Assembly: GCA_000169395.1 (NCBI GenBank)
Contig: AAXZ01000002.1
Location: 496,001 to 560,000, forward strand
Source of the DNA: Rhodobacteraceae bacterium HTCC2150
Lineage (GTDB): Bacteria > Pseudomonadota > Alphaproteobacteria > Rhodobacterales > Rhodobacteraceae
Reading direction: 5' to 3'
DNA: 64,000 nt
Both the position numbers and the translations under genes were made by a program. This document shows, in pieces, positions 39,701 to 47,955 of the stretch (position 1 is the stretch's first letter; each line of letters opens with the position of its first letter). The notes below the pieces were generated by a model that was not told the origin of the DNA, did no database searches, and was given only the letters and a program-made list of their open reading frames with translations.

Positions 39701-39820
39701 TACGATCATGAAAATCGTCAAAACGAACATCAAAACCAGCAACAAAGCCGTCATCGCATCAACAAATCCAGGCCATATGGCACCAGACATATTTTGCGTT
39801 GATCGCCTTTTTAGTGCCAT
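36767..39820 (-). CDS. MotB/OmpA-type protein with very long periplasmic coiled coil
   Basis: A 1017-residue protein. One membrane helix at about residues 20-42 holds a candidate proton-binding Asp (D21 in FVDAMTALLL), as in MotB/ExbD. Residues about 50-880 are almost continuous coiled coil rich in Ala, Leu, Glu, Gln and Arg. Residues about 385-664 are ten consecutive 28-residue (four-heptad) repeats of the form LRxxL...L..EE..R/KLA. The C-terminal OmpA-like domain (RVDGHTDN, NWELSQGRA, NRRIELKL) should bind peptidoglycan. The partner gene, 2 bp upstream, encodes a MotA/ExbB-like channel, so a proton-driven stator-like complex is likely. Its cargo is unknown. No signal peptidase site is expected. 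Confidence 0.85.
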   Translation of the reverse strand: MALKRRSTQNMSGAIWPGFVDAMTALLLVLMFVLTIFMIVQFMQRETITTQDTELDQLSSQVASLAQALGLEEIRSADLSAQVSTLDGQLSDEQSVTAQQRNVINFLTTQSEEQTQLIASFEDRVASLLAENASAKTQIGNLIALNTEANENIASLEGAQAELQSENTGLFAKIADIEAANARLITEQEALNLALVQARDEIDAGVEAARLDAARREALQALIVELQSEATVQETSMQAALAQLQTQTDTSQSLGGEVSALQLRISDLEALLAAEQQDRLADVATLGDQLSEAERQLAIYAASLTAEEKKVADAAAASNALGDEISAAQERLAALAKDLSASEELQLTTAAAVEALRGQLADSDSLLTATATQLSNEEQARLAGVVAQDELRDQLARVQTALSAEETQRAADLAAMAVLREQFANTQEKLNDEEKARLAALAESKVLGDRLAETETRLNEEEAAKLASLIAADTLRQRLEGTQTQLNDEEVKRAADLAAAAALRLRLNELETQLSDQEAARVAALVAEEALRQNLDETQSKLNEAEERAAAEALLTASLRTRLAYAEIELSAEEQAKLAESALAKKLRADLAAAEDKLTQEEENRLAELAAAAALKQRLADQAQTLDDNEAARLAEAAAAEALRKRLENADTELTAMTLSLEAKRKEAEDTLTLLAAARAAGTDLDKKLAAALAAEAQTARDLAVADNKQTNIKRQLELLQAENQALRSTLGESQTAIESRLAAALADQIAAREAEEIALTESQRRAVLLSEAQTSLRMEEAKSADSLRKLELLSQQAAQLQQQVASLGALLDIANETDAAQGTQITVLTEELNTALLRTASEQKKIAKLEAAEVKRLEEEAKKLESFKSDFFGQLRQVLAGREGVKIVGDRFVFSSEVLFPPGGAELSPAGEAEVAKVADILQDVIDKIPANIDWVIRVDGHTDNVAFNGLGKYSNNWELSQGRALSVVQFMVSSFGLPPDRLSANGFGEYQPINLADTPEARAQNRRIELKLTEK
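37823..38662 (-). repeat. Ten tandem 84-bp (28-codon) units within the MotB-like coding sequence
   Basis: Within the coiled coil, the leucine that starts each LR-type segment falls at residues 391, 419, 447, 475, 503, 531, 559, 587, 615 and 643, a period of exactly 28. A further copy, LRGQL at residue 356, lies 35 residues before, i.e. 28 plus one heptad. The units differ in sequence but keep the frame and the pattern L-R-x-x-L, then a glutamate pair and R/K-L-A. This looks like duplication of a four-heptad block with later divergence. Confidence 0.85.
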
Positions 39821-39822
39821 GC

Positions 39823-41016
39823 TCAGCCGTCCTGGCGGGTTTTGCGTGTCAGGGTTCGAATGGCCTTGGTGATCGCGGTCACCTCATTGCGAAGATCAGC
39901 AACGGTTTCTTGGCGACCCGCTGACATTTCTTCTAAGATGCGCAAAAGTTGAACATCGATGGAACGCAGCCGCATACGGGATTCCGCGTCCACACTGTCA
40001 CCTTTGAATGTTTCGTCAAACTTGGCGATCAAACGTTCTTGGCCATCAATCAGCGCCTGAATACCCGGCCCCATATCACCACTGGCAGTGGCCTTATCCA
40101 TTTCAAAACCTTGGCTTAGGCGATCAAGCGACACTGTCAGTTGGTTCAAGGCCTTGTCCGTTTGCGAGCGCGCCTCATCTGATTGAATGAATAAGCGTTG
40201 CATGCCTTCCATTTGCTCAGCCATATTATCAAGTACGGCACCCAGAACACTGGTGTCACCGCCAGAGCCCTCGCCATCACCACTTGAAAAACCGACCCGT
40301 GTGATGGTGGAAATCCAATCCTCCATCTGGCGATAAAACCGGTTTTGACTTTGGCTGGCGAACAATTCCAACAAACCCACAACAAGCGAACCTGCAAGCC
40401 CCAAAAGCGAGGAACCAAAGGCTGTGCCCATGCCGCCCAACTGCGCCTCAAGCCCGCCAATAAGGCGATCAAAGATATCTACGCTGCTTTCCCCTTCTTG
40501 AGGGGCGAGCGATTTAATCGTGTCCACCACAGCAGGCACAGTTGTTGAAAGCCCATAAAATGTACCTAAAAGACCCAAGAAAATCAGCAGGTTAACAATA
40601 TATCGCGTAATATCGCGCGCTTCGTCAATTCGTGTCGCAACAGAATCCAACATTGAAGCTGAGGATGTTGCGCTGATTTGCGCGCGAACACCGCGGGCAC
40701 GCAATAGTGCGGCTACAGATGCCAGCAAACGCGGCGCATGAATTTGGTCATGCCCGGGGCGATTTTCAGCAAAGGCCTCAATCCAGCGAATTGATTGCGT
40801 CAACTGGTAGATTTGCCAAAAACACGCAGCAATACCCAAACCGAAAACAAAGAAAATAAAACCGTTTAGATAGGGGTTGGCCTGAATGACAGGCTCGACG
40901 GCTGGAAAGATCAAGAACGTGCCTGCGGCCACGAGCCCAAGCACCGCCAACATCGACACGAGTTGAACGAAAGGAAATGTAAATCTTGTCTCGGCCTCTG
41001 GGTCCAAGTGTTCCAT
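39823..41016 (-). CDS. MotA/TolQ/ExbB-type proton channel protein
   Basis: A 397-residue protein with four predicted membrane helices at about residues 17-38, 48-70, 139-160 and 198-220. Between helices 2 and 3 is a cytoplasmic loop of about 65 residues, and beyond helix 4 a long helical tail (to 397). LLIFLGLLGTFYGLS and GMGTAFGSSLLGLAGS correspond to the conserved channel helices of the MotA/ExbB superfamily. It is 2 bp upstream of the MotB/OmpA-type gene, so the two presumably form one stator-like complex. A promoter candidate lies at 41048-41076. Confidence 0.85.
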   Translation of the reverse strand: MEHLDPEAETRFTFPFVQLVSMLAVLGLVAAGTFLIFPAVEPVIQANPYLNGFIFFVFGLGIAACFWQIYQLTQSIRWIEAFAENRPGHDQIHAPRLLASVAALLRARGVRAQISATSSASMLDSVATRIDEARDITRYIVNLLIFLGLLGTFYGLSTTVPAVVDTIKSLAPQEGESSVDIFDRLIGGLEAQLGGMGTAFGSSLLGLAGSLVVGLLELFASQSQNRFYRQMEDWISTITRVGFSSGDGEGSGGDTSVLGAVLDNMAEQMEGMQRLFIQSDEARSQTDKALNQLTVSLDRLSQGFEMDKATASGDMGPGIQALIDGQERLIAKFDETFKGDSVDAESRMRLRSIDVQLLRILEEMSAGRQETVADLRNEVTAITKAIRTLTRKTRQDG

Positions 41017-41047
41017 TTTAGGGTCCTGGCACCTGTTTCTTATTCAT

Positions 41048-41076
41048 ACTTTATCCCCCATCGCACATATTGCCAA
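41048..41076 (-). promoter_or_regulatory. Candidate sigma70-type promoter for the MotA/MotB-like operon
   Basis: On the minus strand TTGGCA (41076-41071), a 17-base spacer and TAAAGT (41053-41048) give a good -35/-10 pair with the start codon of the channel gene 31 bases downstream. The match is by eye and only the spacing and hexamers support it. Confidence 0.4.
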
Positions 41077-41106
41077 TAAGTAAAGAGTTTTCAGCCCGCT
41101 ACGTGA

Positions 41107-41646
41107 TTATGTCGCCACAATTTCACGCACTCGTGTGACCAACCAATTCATATCGTGATCACTTAGACCGATTTCGTTCAAATGATCAGCCGTTGCATAT
41201 AGGTATTCGGTGTTGGGCCCCTTGTGCCCAACGGCGAATGCTATCTGCTGCGCCTGCTCTTCCAAATCAATGCCACCACAATATTGAATGTGATTTGGGT
41301 CAATAACATATGCAACTGCTTTCACACGGCGCCCGTCAGTTAAATCAAGGTCTACCCATTCCTCAAGATAGGCCGAGGATATCAATTCCCGTTCGCGCAA
41401 ATACGCGATTGTCGCTTCTGTATGTTCGGCGGCAACCTTCAAGGCCAAACCGTCACAAAACGCGCCTTTCATTTCATCCAACGCCAGCACAAGACCTTGC
41501 TTTTCTTGGGTCCCACGATGGTGGATCGAACGCATGCAAAAGCTACGTTGATAATCATCAAGGCGCGCAATTTGCTGTTCCGCCACTTCAAAACCAGGGT
41601 TCCACAGCAACGACCCATATCCAAATACCCATATTGGTCCATTCAT
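41107..41646 (-). CDS. chaC: Gamma-glutamylcyclotransferase, ChaC-type
   Basis: A 179-residue protein of the ChaC group, which degrades glutathione to 5-oxoproline and Cys-Gly. The signature GYGSLLWNPG lies near residues 9-18, RSFCMRSIHHRGT follows, and the catalytic Glu region is in the YLRERE segment. AGGAGGG precedes the start. It is divergent from the DUF2125 gene (63 bp). Confidence 0.88.
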   Translation of the reverse strand: MNGPIWVFGYGSLLWNPGFEVAEQQIARLDDYQRSFCMRSIHHRGTQEKQGLVLALDEMKGAFCDGLALKVAAEHTEATIAYLRERELISSAYLEEWVDLDLTDGRRVKAVAYVIDPNHIQYCGGIDLEEQAQQIAFAVGHKGPNTEYLYATADHLNEIGLSDHDMNWLVTRVREIVAT

Positions 41647-41709
41647 TTGCTGGCCCTCCTATTCCAGACACTTTAAACAGGGTTAATCGATCAAGGAAAA
41701 GGGCCGATC

Positions 41710-42708
41710 ATGCGTTTTGTACTGGGTATTGCAGTTGTTTTTATCATCGCTTTTGGCGGGTACTGGTTTGTCGGCAGTCGCGCGCTAGAAAATGGGGCCA
41801 ACCAGTGGCTGTCTGAACGGCACGATCAAGGTTGGTTGGCTGAAGGCAACGCCAATGTCGCAGGGTTTCCTTATCGATTTGATCTGACATTTACGGACTT
41901 AGATTTGGCAGATCCAGATACCGGCCTTGCTTGGCAGGCCGATTATTTCCAAGTTCTTGCCCTAAGTTACAAACCAAACCACGTCATAGCGGTTTGGCCC
42001 CGTGAACAACGTCTTTCCACACCAATCGACAGTTTTGACATTCAAAGCGAAAACATGCGCGCCAGTGCAGTTTTTGAGGCTGGATCATCGCTTGCCCTTG
42101 ATCGTGCCAATTTAATTATTGATGCCTTGGCTTTCACCTCAGAAAAAGACGGCCCCAGCACGATGGACAGCGTTCGCTTTGCTTTGCGTCGCTTGGATGC
42201 GGACACGAACACCTATGATTTGGGATTTCAGGCTGATGGTTTTACCCCAACCGCCCCCCTTTTGGAATTGATTGATCCCGTTGCCTCTTTGCCAAAACGA
42301 CTAACAAAGGTTCACATGGCCGCGACACTGGCATTTGACACACCTTGGGATCGGTTTTCCGTTGAAGACGCCCGCCCTCAACCCACAAGCATTGATCTAC
42401 GTGAATTCACGGCACTTTGGGGGGATCTTGATTTACGTATGGCAGGCAAGCTTGATATCGACCGTGTTGGGCAAGCTGACGGGCGTATTGTCATCAAGGC
42501 CACGAATTGGCGCGAAATGTTAGAACTCGCCGTAAATGCGGGCACAATCCCACAGAATATTGCCCCGACGATTGCAAATGTTATGGAAACCCTTGCTGGC
42601 ATGTCAGGCAACAAAAACACATTAGATGTGCCGCTGATTTTCAATAAGGGCCGTTTAAGTTTCGGCCCAATCCCGTTAGGTCGCGCCCCGGTATTTGTGA
42701 TCCGCTAA
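41710..42708 (+). CDS. DUF2125 domain-containing protein, inner-membrane-anchored
   Basis: A 332-residue protein with an N-terminal hydrophobic segment (about residues 3-23) serving as signal anchor, then a long beta-rich periplasmic part with FPYRFDLTFTDLDL near residue 55, matching DUF2125 of alphaproteobacteria. The family has unknown function; the repetitive beta pattern recalls AsmA-like envelope proteins. It converges with the extensin-like gene, 2 bp apart. Confidence 0.8.
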   Translation: MRFVLGIAVVFIIAFGGYWFVGSRALENGANQWLSERHDQGWLAEGNANVAGFPYRFDLTFTDLDLADPDTGLAWQADYFQVLALSYKPNHVIAVWPREQRLSTPIDSFDIQSENMRASAVFEAGSSLALDRANLIIDALAFTSEKDGPSTMDSVRFALRRLDADTNTYDLGFQADGFTPTAPLLELIDPVASLPKRLTKVHMAATLAFDTPWDRFSVEDARPQPTSIDLREFTALWGDLDLRMAGKLDIDRVGQADGRIVIKATNWREMLELAVNAGTIPQNIAPTIANVMETLAGMSGNKNTLDVPLIFNKGRLSFGPIPLGRAPVFVIR

Positions 42709-42710
42709 AT

Positions 42711-43685
42711 CTATCGGCAGTAAGGTCGGTTCCGGTTAGATATATCAAAATGAAAGTGATCTTGGTGATAGCGATCGGCATTCGGACCTAACACCGTACC
42801 AAAAGGCCCGCACGCAGCGCGGTGCATCTTTTTTAAAATCGGCCCATAGCGACGATCACGCCAGCCGTGCAAAACTGATATCCGATCACCATTTTTTAAA
42901 TTGATCGTACCAACATCAATTGCATTGCCTTTGCCGTGCTCGGAAATTTTGGCGCCTTTTTTACTGTTACGCGTACGACAGGAATAATCCGAAACAGTCG
43001 TCAGCGACTTGATCCCGCCACCCGCGCGCCCGACCGCTGGGACCGCACCGTTCACAAGCCAATTTTGCAGGCTTTTGGCAGTGGCACAGTTCATCGTTGG
43101 CGATTGGCTTAACAAAATACCGTTTATCTCGGTGATTTTGACCGGTTCCTTGATACCGCAACCTCTTGTTTTTGCCGTGATCGGTGCAAGTGTTTGTCCT
43201 TTGATCTTACGATCCCCACAAACGGTGCCTTTTCGGCTGGAAAACAGTTTTTTCGGTACTTTGGGGGCGATAAAGCCAGCCGTGCGCACTTGTACAGGCT
43301 TACTTTCTTGGGCGGGCCTGCTTTTGGGTCGTGGTTTTGGTTTAAGCGAACGGAAAACCGGCGGTGACGTGGCCAGCGAAACCACAGGCTTTGATACCGA
43401 TTGTGCATCAACAATCGCTGCAGTCGCAATTTCCAGCGCAGCACTTACATCTGTTACGCGTGCGCCGGCTTGAACGCGTCTTGGGTTCGGCTTTGGACGA
43501 TAGGTTGCGTTGTAAAAGACGGGTGCCAAAGGTTGGCGGGGGGCCACAAATGTGAGTGGCTCTGTGGCCGCAACACCGCGTGGCATCGGGCGCAGTGAAA
43601 CAGCTGGCGCCTTTGCATCCACGGATACCGCGCCGAAAACTGAAAAAATGACAGCGCCGAAAAGCGCGTTATATTTACCCATCAC
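42711..43685 (-). CDS. Extensin-like family protein (putative D-alanyl-D-alanine carboxypeptidase-like)
   Basis: A 324-residue exported protein: signal peptide over the first 25 residues, a Pro- and Lys-rich linker to about residue 140, and the extensin-like C-terminal domain with GCGIKEPVKI, MNCATAKSLQNW, SEHGKGNAIDVG and YHQDHFHFDI. The HGKGNAID and HFHFD segments resemble the metal site of VanY-type peptidases, so it may cleave peptidoglycan stem peptides. The start overlaps the stop of tyrC by 4 bp. Confidence 0.82.
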   Translation of the reverse strand: MMGKYNALFGAVIFSVFGAVSVDAKAPAVSLRPMPRGVAATEPLTFVAPRQPLAPVFYNATYRPKPNPRRVQAGARVTDVSAALEIATAAIVDAQSVSKPVVSLATSPPVFRSLKPKPRPKSRPAQESKPVQVRTAGFIAPKVPKKLFSSRKGTVCGDRKIKGQTLAPITAKTRGCGIKEPVKITEINGILLSQSPTMNCATAKSLQNWLVNGAVPAVGRAGGGIKSLTTVSDYSCRTRNSKKGAKISEHGKGNAIDVGTINLKNGDRISVLHGWRDRRYGPILKKMHRAACGPFGTVLGPNADRYHQDHFHFDISNRNRPYCR

Positions 43686-44602
43686 TCTGCTTTTTTACCG
43701 CGTCCAAAATTGGCCGCATCTGTGTCTTGCCCTGCCTCGATGATACCACGTCTGATGGATCTTGTCCGCGTGAAATAATCATGCAAGTGATCGCCGTCGC
43801 CCTGACGTATTGCGCGTTGAAGGGCAAACAGCTCTTCGGTAAAGCGGCCCAAAATTTCTATTGTTGCCTCTTTGTTGTTCAAAAAGACATCGCGCCACAT
43901 GGTTGGGTCAGACGCCGCAATCCGCGTAAAGTCACGAAAACCGGCAGCAGAATACTTGATAACTTCGCTGCCTGTGACGCGATTAAGATCATCAGCGACC
44001 CCGACCATTGTGTAGGCAATCAGGTGCGGCGCATGACTGGTGACCGCCAAAGTTAAATCATGATGCTCAGCATCCATCGTTTCGACATTTGCCCCAATTG
44101 CCTGCAAAAGACTGACAAGTTTTTGTGTGGCCTCTGCATCAGAATTTTCTGTCGGAACAACCAACCACCAGCGATTTTCAAACAGACTTGCAAAACCAGA
44201 ACTTGGGCCAGAATGTTCGGTACCAGCCAAAGGGTGTGATGGAATAAAATTCACGTTTTCAGGTATATACGGCGACACCGCCTCTATTACTGCGGCCTTG
44301 ACGGATCCCACATCCGTCACAGTTGTTCCAGCCTTTAGGTAAGGACCAATTTCAGCGGCAACCGCGCCCATTACCCCCACGGGTACACACAATACAACCA
44401 AATCCGCATCTTTGACTGCGTCTTTTGCTGTGGCCGCAATCTGATCAACGAACCCAAGTTTTAGGGCTGTTTGACGTGTTTCTTCGGATCGTGCATAGCC
44501 CATGATCTCTCCACCAAGGCCATCACGTTTCATCGCCCACGCCATTGAAGACGCGATCAAACCCAACCCGATCAAGGCCACTCGGTTGTAAATTTGGCTC
44601 AT
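43682..44602 (-). CDS. tyrC: Prephenate/arogenate dehydrogenase
   Basis: A 306-residue NAD(P)-dependent dehydrogenase of tyrosine synthesis. The nucleotide motif is [14 protein letters not shown] near residues 10-23; the conserved catalytic His is probably in [15 protein letters not shown]. It lacks the chorismate mutase domain of TyrA fusions. It overlaps hisC by 4 bp upstream and the extensin-like gene by 4 bp downstream. HisC can also act as an aromatic aminotransferase, which would explain the pairing. The choice between prephenate and arogenate cannot be made from sequence, so the symbol tyrC is provisional. Confidence 0.88.
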   Translation of the reverse strand: MSQIYNRVALIGLGLIASSMAWAMKRDGLGGEIMGYARSEETRQTALKLGFVDQIAATAKDAVKDADLVVLCVPVGVMGAVAAEIGPYLKAGTTVTDVGSVKAAVIEAVSPYIPENVNFIPSHPLAGTEHSGPSSGFASLFENRWWLVVPTENSDAEATQKLVSLLQAIGANVETMDAEHHDLTLAVTSHAPHLIAYTMVGVADDLNRVTGSEVIKYSAAGFRDFTRIAASDPTMWRDVFLNNKEATIEILGRFTEELFALQRAIRQGDGDHLHDYFTRTRSIRRGIIEAGQDTDAANFGRGKKAE

Positions 44603-45687
44603 TGATTTTGCCCTTTAAATTCTTTCAATGCCACAATCACGCGCTCGCAAGATGCCTGATCGCCAACCGTAATTCGTAGGCAATTTGGTAATTTATATCC
44701 CGCCACACCCCGAACAATCAGGCCGTTTTTCTGCAAGCATAAATCCGCCGCTGTCGCTGTTTCTGCGTCTGAAAACCGTGCAAGAACGAAGTTTGCATGA
44801 CTTGCATCACATAGAATTCCAAGCGCACAAAGTTGCGAAATCAACCAACTTCTTTGGCGCGCATTTTCCTGTCGGCAGTGATTTGTGTATTCAACATCCA
44901 GAACAGCAGCGGTTGCCGCAGCCATCTGTGTTTCAGACAAATTAAATGGCCCGCGAAGTCGGTTCAACACATCAATGATTGCCTTGGGGCCATAGCCCCA
45001 TCCGATACGAAGGCCGCCCAAACCGTATAGTTTGGAAAAAGTACGTGTCATTACAACATTATCGTGTTGAGCAATCAAATCTGCCCCACCATCAAAATCA
45101 TCAACGAAATCAGCATAGGCTCCATCAAGCACCAAGATAGCACCTTTGGGGATTCCGGCGGCTAATCGCGCCACCTCATTGCCACCAATCATTGTGCCCG
45201 TCGGATTATTTGGATTGGCGATGAACACAAGTTTGGTCTTGTCGGTACAACCAGCCAAAATAGCGTCCACATCCGTCACGCGATTGTTTTCCGTTACTTC
45301 AACCGGTGTGGCACCTGCGGCCAACGTTGAGATGCGATACATGGCGAAACCATGCTCTGTGTGAATAACCTCATCACCTGGTCCTGCATAAGCCTGACAA
45401 AGGAACGAAATAATCTCATCCGAGCCAACACCGCAAATGATTTGGGCTGGATCCAGATCAAACACTTTGCCAATGGCATCCCGCAATTCTGCGTGATCAG
45501 TGGACGGATAGCGGTTTAACTGGGATGATGCGGATTGAAACGCTTGAATGGCCGCCGGACTTGGCCCCAGCGGGTTTTCATTGGACGACAGTTTTACAAC
45601 GTCGGTATGCCCGTCAAGCGTGGCATGGCCACCCTCATACAAAGCAATATCCATAATCCCAACTTGCGGTTCCGGTTTCACAGCCAT
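44599..45687 (-). CDS. hisC: Histidinol-phosphate aminotransferase
   Basis: A 362-residue class I/II PLP aminotransferase. [14 protein letters not shown] is the N-terminal substrate-binding segment and the PLP lysine is in [26 protein letters not shown] is a further family motif. It acts in histidine synthesis and, in many alphaproteobacteria, also on phenylpyruvate or prephenate, which fits its coupling to tyrC. GGTGATGAG precedes the start. The rpsD terminator lies just upstream. Confidence 0.92.
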   Translation of the reverse strand: MAVKPEPQVGIMDIALYEGGHATLDGHTDVVKLSSNENPLGPSPAAIQAFQSASSQLNRYPSTDHAELRDAIGKVFDLDPAQIICGVGSDEIISFLCQAYAGPGDEVIHTEHGFAMYRISTLAAGATPVEVTENNRVTDVDAILAGCTDKTKLVFIANPNNPTGTMIGGNEVARLAAGIPKGAILVLDGAYADFVDDFDGGADLIAQHDNVVMTRTFSKLYGLGGLRIGWGYGPKAIIDVLNRLRGPFNLSETQMAAATAAVLDVEYTNHCRQENARQRSWLISQLCALGILCDASHANFVLARFSDAETATAADLCLQKNGLIVRGVAGYKLPNCLRITVGDQASCERVIVALKEFKGQNQ

Positions 45688-45744
45688 CTCATCACCCTAT
45701 TTCGTCATTCTTGTAGCCAGCACAAAACTTTTGCACCAGCCAAT

Positions 45745-45776
45745 AAAAAAGGCCGCACTGGTTTCCCGGTGCGGCC
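45745..45776 (-). terminator. Intrinsic terminator of rpsD
   Basis: On the minus strand, a hairpin at 45776-45751 with an 11-base stem (GGCCGCAC core and one G-U pair) and a four-base loop is followed by six T residues (45750-45745). It lies 24 bases after the rpsD stop codon and before hisC, so it separates the ribosomal gene from the amino acid operon. Confidence 0.9.
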
Positions 45777-45799
45777 CTTTATTCTGATCAGCGAAAAAA

Positions 45800-46420
45800 T
45801 TAGTTTTTCGCGTAGAATTCCACCACCAGGTTTGGTTCCATGATCACTGGATACGGCACATCGCTGAACGAAGGCGTACGAGTGAAAGTGGCCACCATTT
45901 TAGAATGGTCAACATCAACATAGTCAGGAACGTCACGCTCGGCCAATTGGCTGGCTTCGATCACTGTTGCGTTTTGCTTGGAACGGTCACGAACTTCGAT
46001 CACGTCACCATCTTTAACACGGTAAGAAGGAATGTTCACTTTCTTGCCGTTAACTTTAACGTGGCCGTGGTTCACAAACTGACGCGCAGCGAAAACTGTT
46101 GGAACGAATTTGGCGCGGTAAACAACGGCATCCAAGCGACGCTCTAGCAAACCAATAAGGTTTTCACCTGTATCGCCTTTTACACGCTCAGCTTCAGAGA
46201 AGATGCGACGGAACTGTTTTTCAGTTAGATCGCCGTAGTAACCCTTTAGCTTTTGCTTTGCGCGCAGCTGAGTACCGAAATCGGACAATTTGCCCTTACG
46301 ACGCTGACCGTGTTGGCCGGGGCCATATTCACGTTTGTTTACTGGGGACTTTGGGCGACCCCAAATGTTTTCGCCCATGCGGCGGTCAATTTTATATTTG
46401 GCAGACGTACGTTTAGTCAC
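45800..46420 (-). CDS. rpsD: 30S ribosomal protein S4
   Basis: A 206-residue primary 16S rRNA-binding protein. [14 protein letters not shown] at the N-terminus and the S4 domain ([26 protein letters not shown]) are diagnostic. GAAGGAG lies upstream of the ATG at 46420. It stands alone, with a strong terminator after it, and no other ribosomal genes are near. The 166-base leader may hold regulatory structure, since S4 often regulates its own mRNA. Confidence 0.98.
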   Translation of the reverse strand: MTKRTSAKYKIDRRMGENIWGRPKSPVNKREYGPGQHGQRRKGKLSDFGTQLRAKQKLKGYYGDLTEKQFRRIFSEAERVKGDTGENLIGLLERRLDAVVYRAKFVPTVFAARQFVNHGHVKVNGKKVNIPSYRVKDGDVIEVRDRSKQNATVIEASQLAERDVPDYVDVDHSKMVATFTRTPSFSDVPYPVIMEPNLVVEFYAKN

Positions 46421-46586
46421 GGCTGATCTCCTTCGTTATGTCGACGCCCCAAGGGCAACTATGAAGGGCGTTGTCCTCTGGGTCTTACCCTGACAGGAGT
46501 TTCCTTGCGGAACCCACCAACACCAATTAGCAATTCCTGCGCAAGCGCCGGAACATCAGGGGCTTATAGGCCCATATTCATGAGAG

Positions 46587-47660
46587 TCAACGACGATAAT
46601 TGATTGCGTGATGCAAAATTGCCGCCTCGGATTTAAATAGATCACGACGGGCGTGCGCGCCATAAGAATAAGGGTCGTGCTGAAGATCGGGAAACTTACC
46701 TAATAAGCGTTCGCGTTCATAGGGATCCAACGTATCAAGCGTCGTGTTTGCGGGATGATAGCTTTCGCTTTCAACACCATTCGCCCAAACAATTTGATGA
46801 TTTTCAAACATGATGTGGTGATAGGCCGTTTCCTTGACCGAATAGTCTACAAAAATCGATTTATCGTTCACCAAATGCTCGGCAGAAACCAAAACCTCGT
46901 CAGTGTTAAACAACGATTGCGCAACTGACCCTTTGATCAACATACGATGTTGCGGGGAAACTAAAAGATCATCATCGGGTTCATCATCACCAAGCGCACC
47001 CGCTTTGATGCGGATTGGCCGCAATTCTGGCATTGCATAAAATCGTGCACCAGTCATGCGACGCGCACCCAGCCAAACAACCTCTTGCAAACCATTATCC
47101 TTGGTTTGCACCATGTCACCTTCTTGCACGTCCTGCACCAATTTTGGGCCATCTTCGGTCAAAACCGTTGTCCCAGAGGTAAAGCAAATAACCCCACCAC
47201 CAAAATCATTGGTTCGATGAACTGGCGCATCATCCCCTAAAGTACGAACCACCCAAAGATCGCGATCTTTTTGCGGCATGCCATTGGTGAACATGATCAA
47301 AGGCACTTGTCCCTTCGCAACCTCAACAAAAGTTGCGGGAAATGTCGCCTCGCCATCAGTCAGAACAAAACCCTTGTCAAACAAGGGTTCAGCATCGTCC
47401 CAATGCTTTGCTGCTATGCTTGTATCTATTTCATCTGCAAGCAAACGTTTGACAGATCGCGCGGCGCGATGTCGTAGTTCTAACTTACCATTTGAATCGC
47501 CGAGGGGGATCACCATATCAGGGCCATCGACCCTAACGGAAACACCGCTCCAACGCCACGTTGCACCATCTCGAACTGCCGACATTGCGGGATTATTTTC
47601 CCCGTCTATTTCTGTCTGCTGCCACCCGATGACGAACGTGCCCTTTACGCCCGTTCTCAT
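46587..47660 (-). CDS. Hint-domain protein (Hint_2 family)
   Basis: A 357-residue protein when started at the ATG at 47660; an in-frame GTG lies 18 bases further upstream. The Hint domain begins at VICFTSGTTVLTEDGPK, with the splice-type Cys in VICF, LVQDVQEGDMVQTKDNG and QHRMLIK, as in the Hint_2 family common in Rhodobacterales. The N-terminal 160 residues are a beta-rich region of unknown fold. Such proteins may self-process; no C-terminal extein or known toxin domain is visible. It is divergent from the KAS III operon. Confidence 0.85.
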   Translation of the reverse strand: MRTGVKGTFVIGWQQTEIDGENNPAMSAVRDGATWRWSGVSVRVDGPDMVIPLGDSNGKLELRHRAARSVKRLLADEIDTSIAAKHWDDAEPLFDKGFVLTDGEATFPATFVEVAKGQVPLIMFTNGMPQKDRDLWVVRTLGDDAPVHRTNDFGGGVICFTSGTTVLTEDGPKLVQDVQEGDMVQTKDNGLQEVVWLGARRMTGARFYAMPELRPIRIKAGALGDDEPDDDLLVSPQHRMLIKGSVAQSLFNTDEVLVSAEHLVNDKSIFVDYSVKETAYHHIMFENHQIVWANGVESESYHPANTTLDTLDPYERERLLGKFPDLQHDPYSYGAHARRDLFKSEAAILHHAINYRR

Positions 47661-47955
47661 TGCCTGTTTGCCTGCCACATTCGTATTTTGTTATTTTTTT
47701 ATTTGTCTAGCACGGGTGATTCGCTGTGCAAAGGATTAATTTCATTCCACAAATAAAATGCATTTTCATCGAAGTGCTTTTGGACAATTTTGCAGGATCA
47801 AACGGTCAACGGCGAAGTTTAAAGGTTAGGGCACTTTAAGGTTGGACAAATTGGCGGTGATCCACCTAGGATAAAGACGACTAAGTTTCATTCTAGAGTT
47901 GTATATTTTTTATTAATGACAATATTTAAAAATAGATAAATTGGTGGCCCCGCAC
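47661..47955. promoter_or_regulatory. Divergent AT-rich intergenic region (Hint gene / KAS III operon)
   Basis: The longest gap in the window. It is AT-rich, particularly 47900-47940, and must contain promoters for both flanking genes. I see no RNA gene and no strong palindrome; a weak -35-like ATGACA at 47916 with TAAATT at 47937 has a short 15-base spacer. Confidence 0.35.

Noticed and set aside
36767-41016. Zorya anti-phage defence (ZorA/ZorB)
   Set aside because: The MotA-like and MotB-like pair recalls ZorAB, but the long coiled coil is in the MotB-like partner rather than in the ZorA tail, and no ZorC, ZorD or ZorE genes are nearby; the flanking genes are housekeeping.
47916-47942. Sigma70 promoter for the ketosynthase operon
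   Set aside because: Hexamers ATGACA and TAAATT are fair, but a 15-base spacer is short; recorded only as part of the divergent region.
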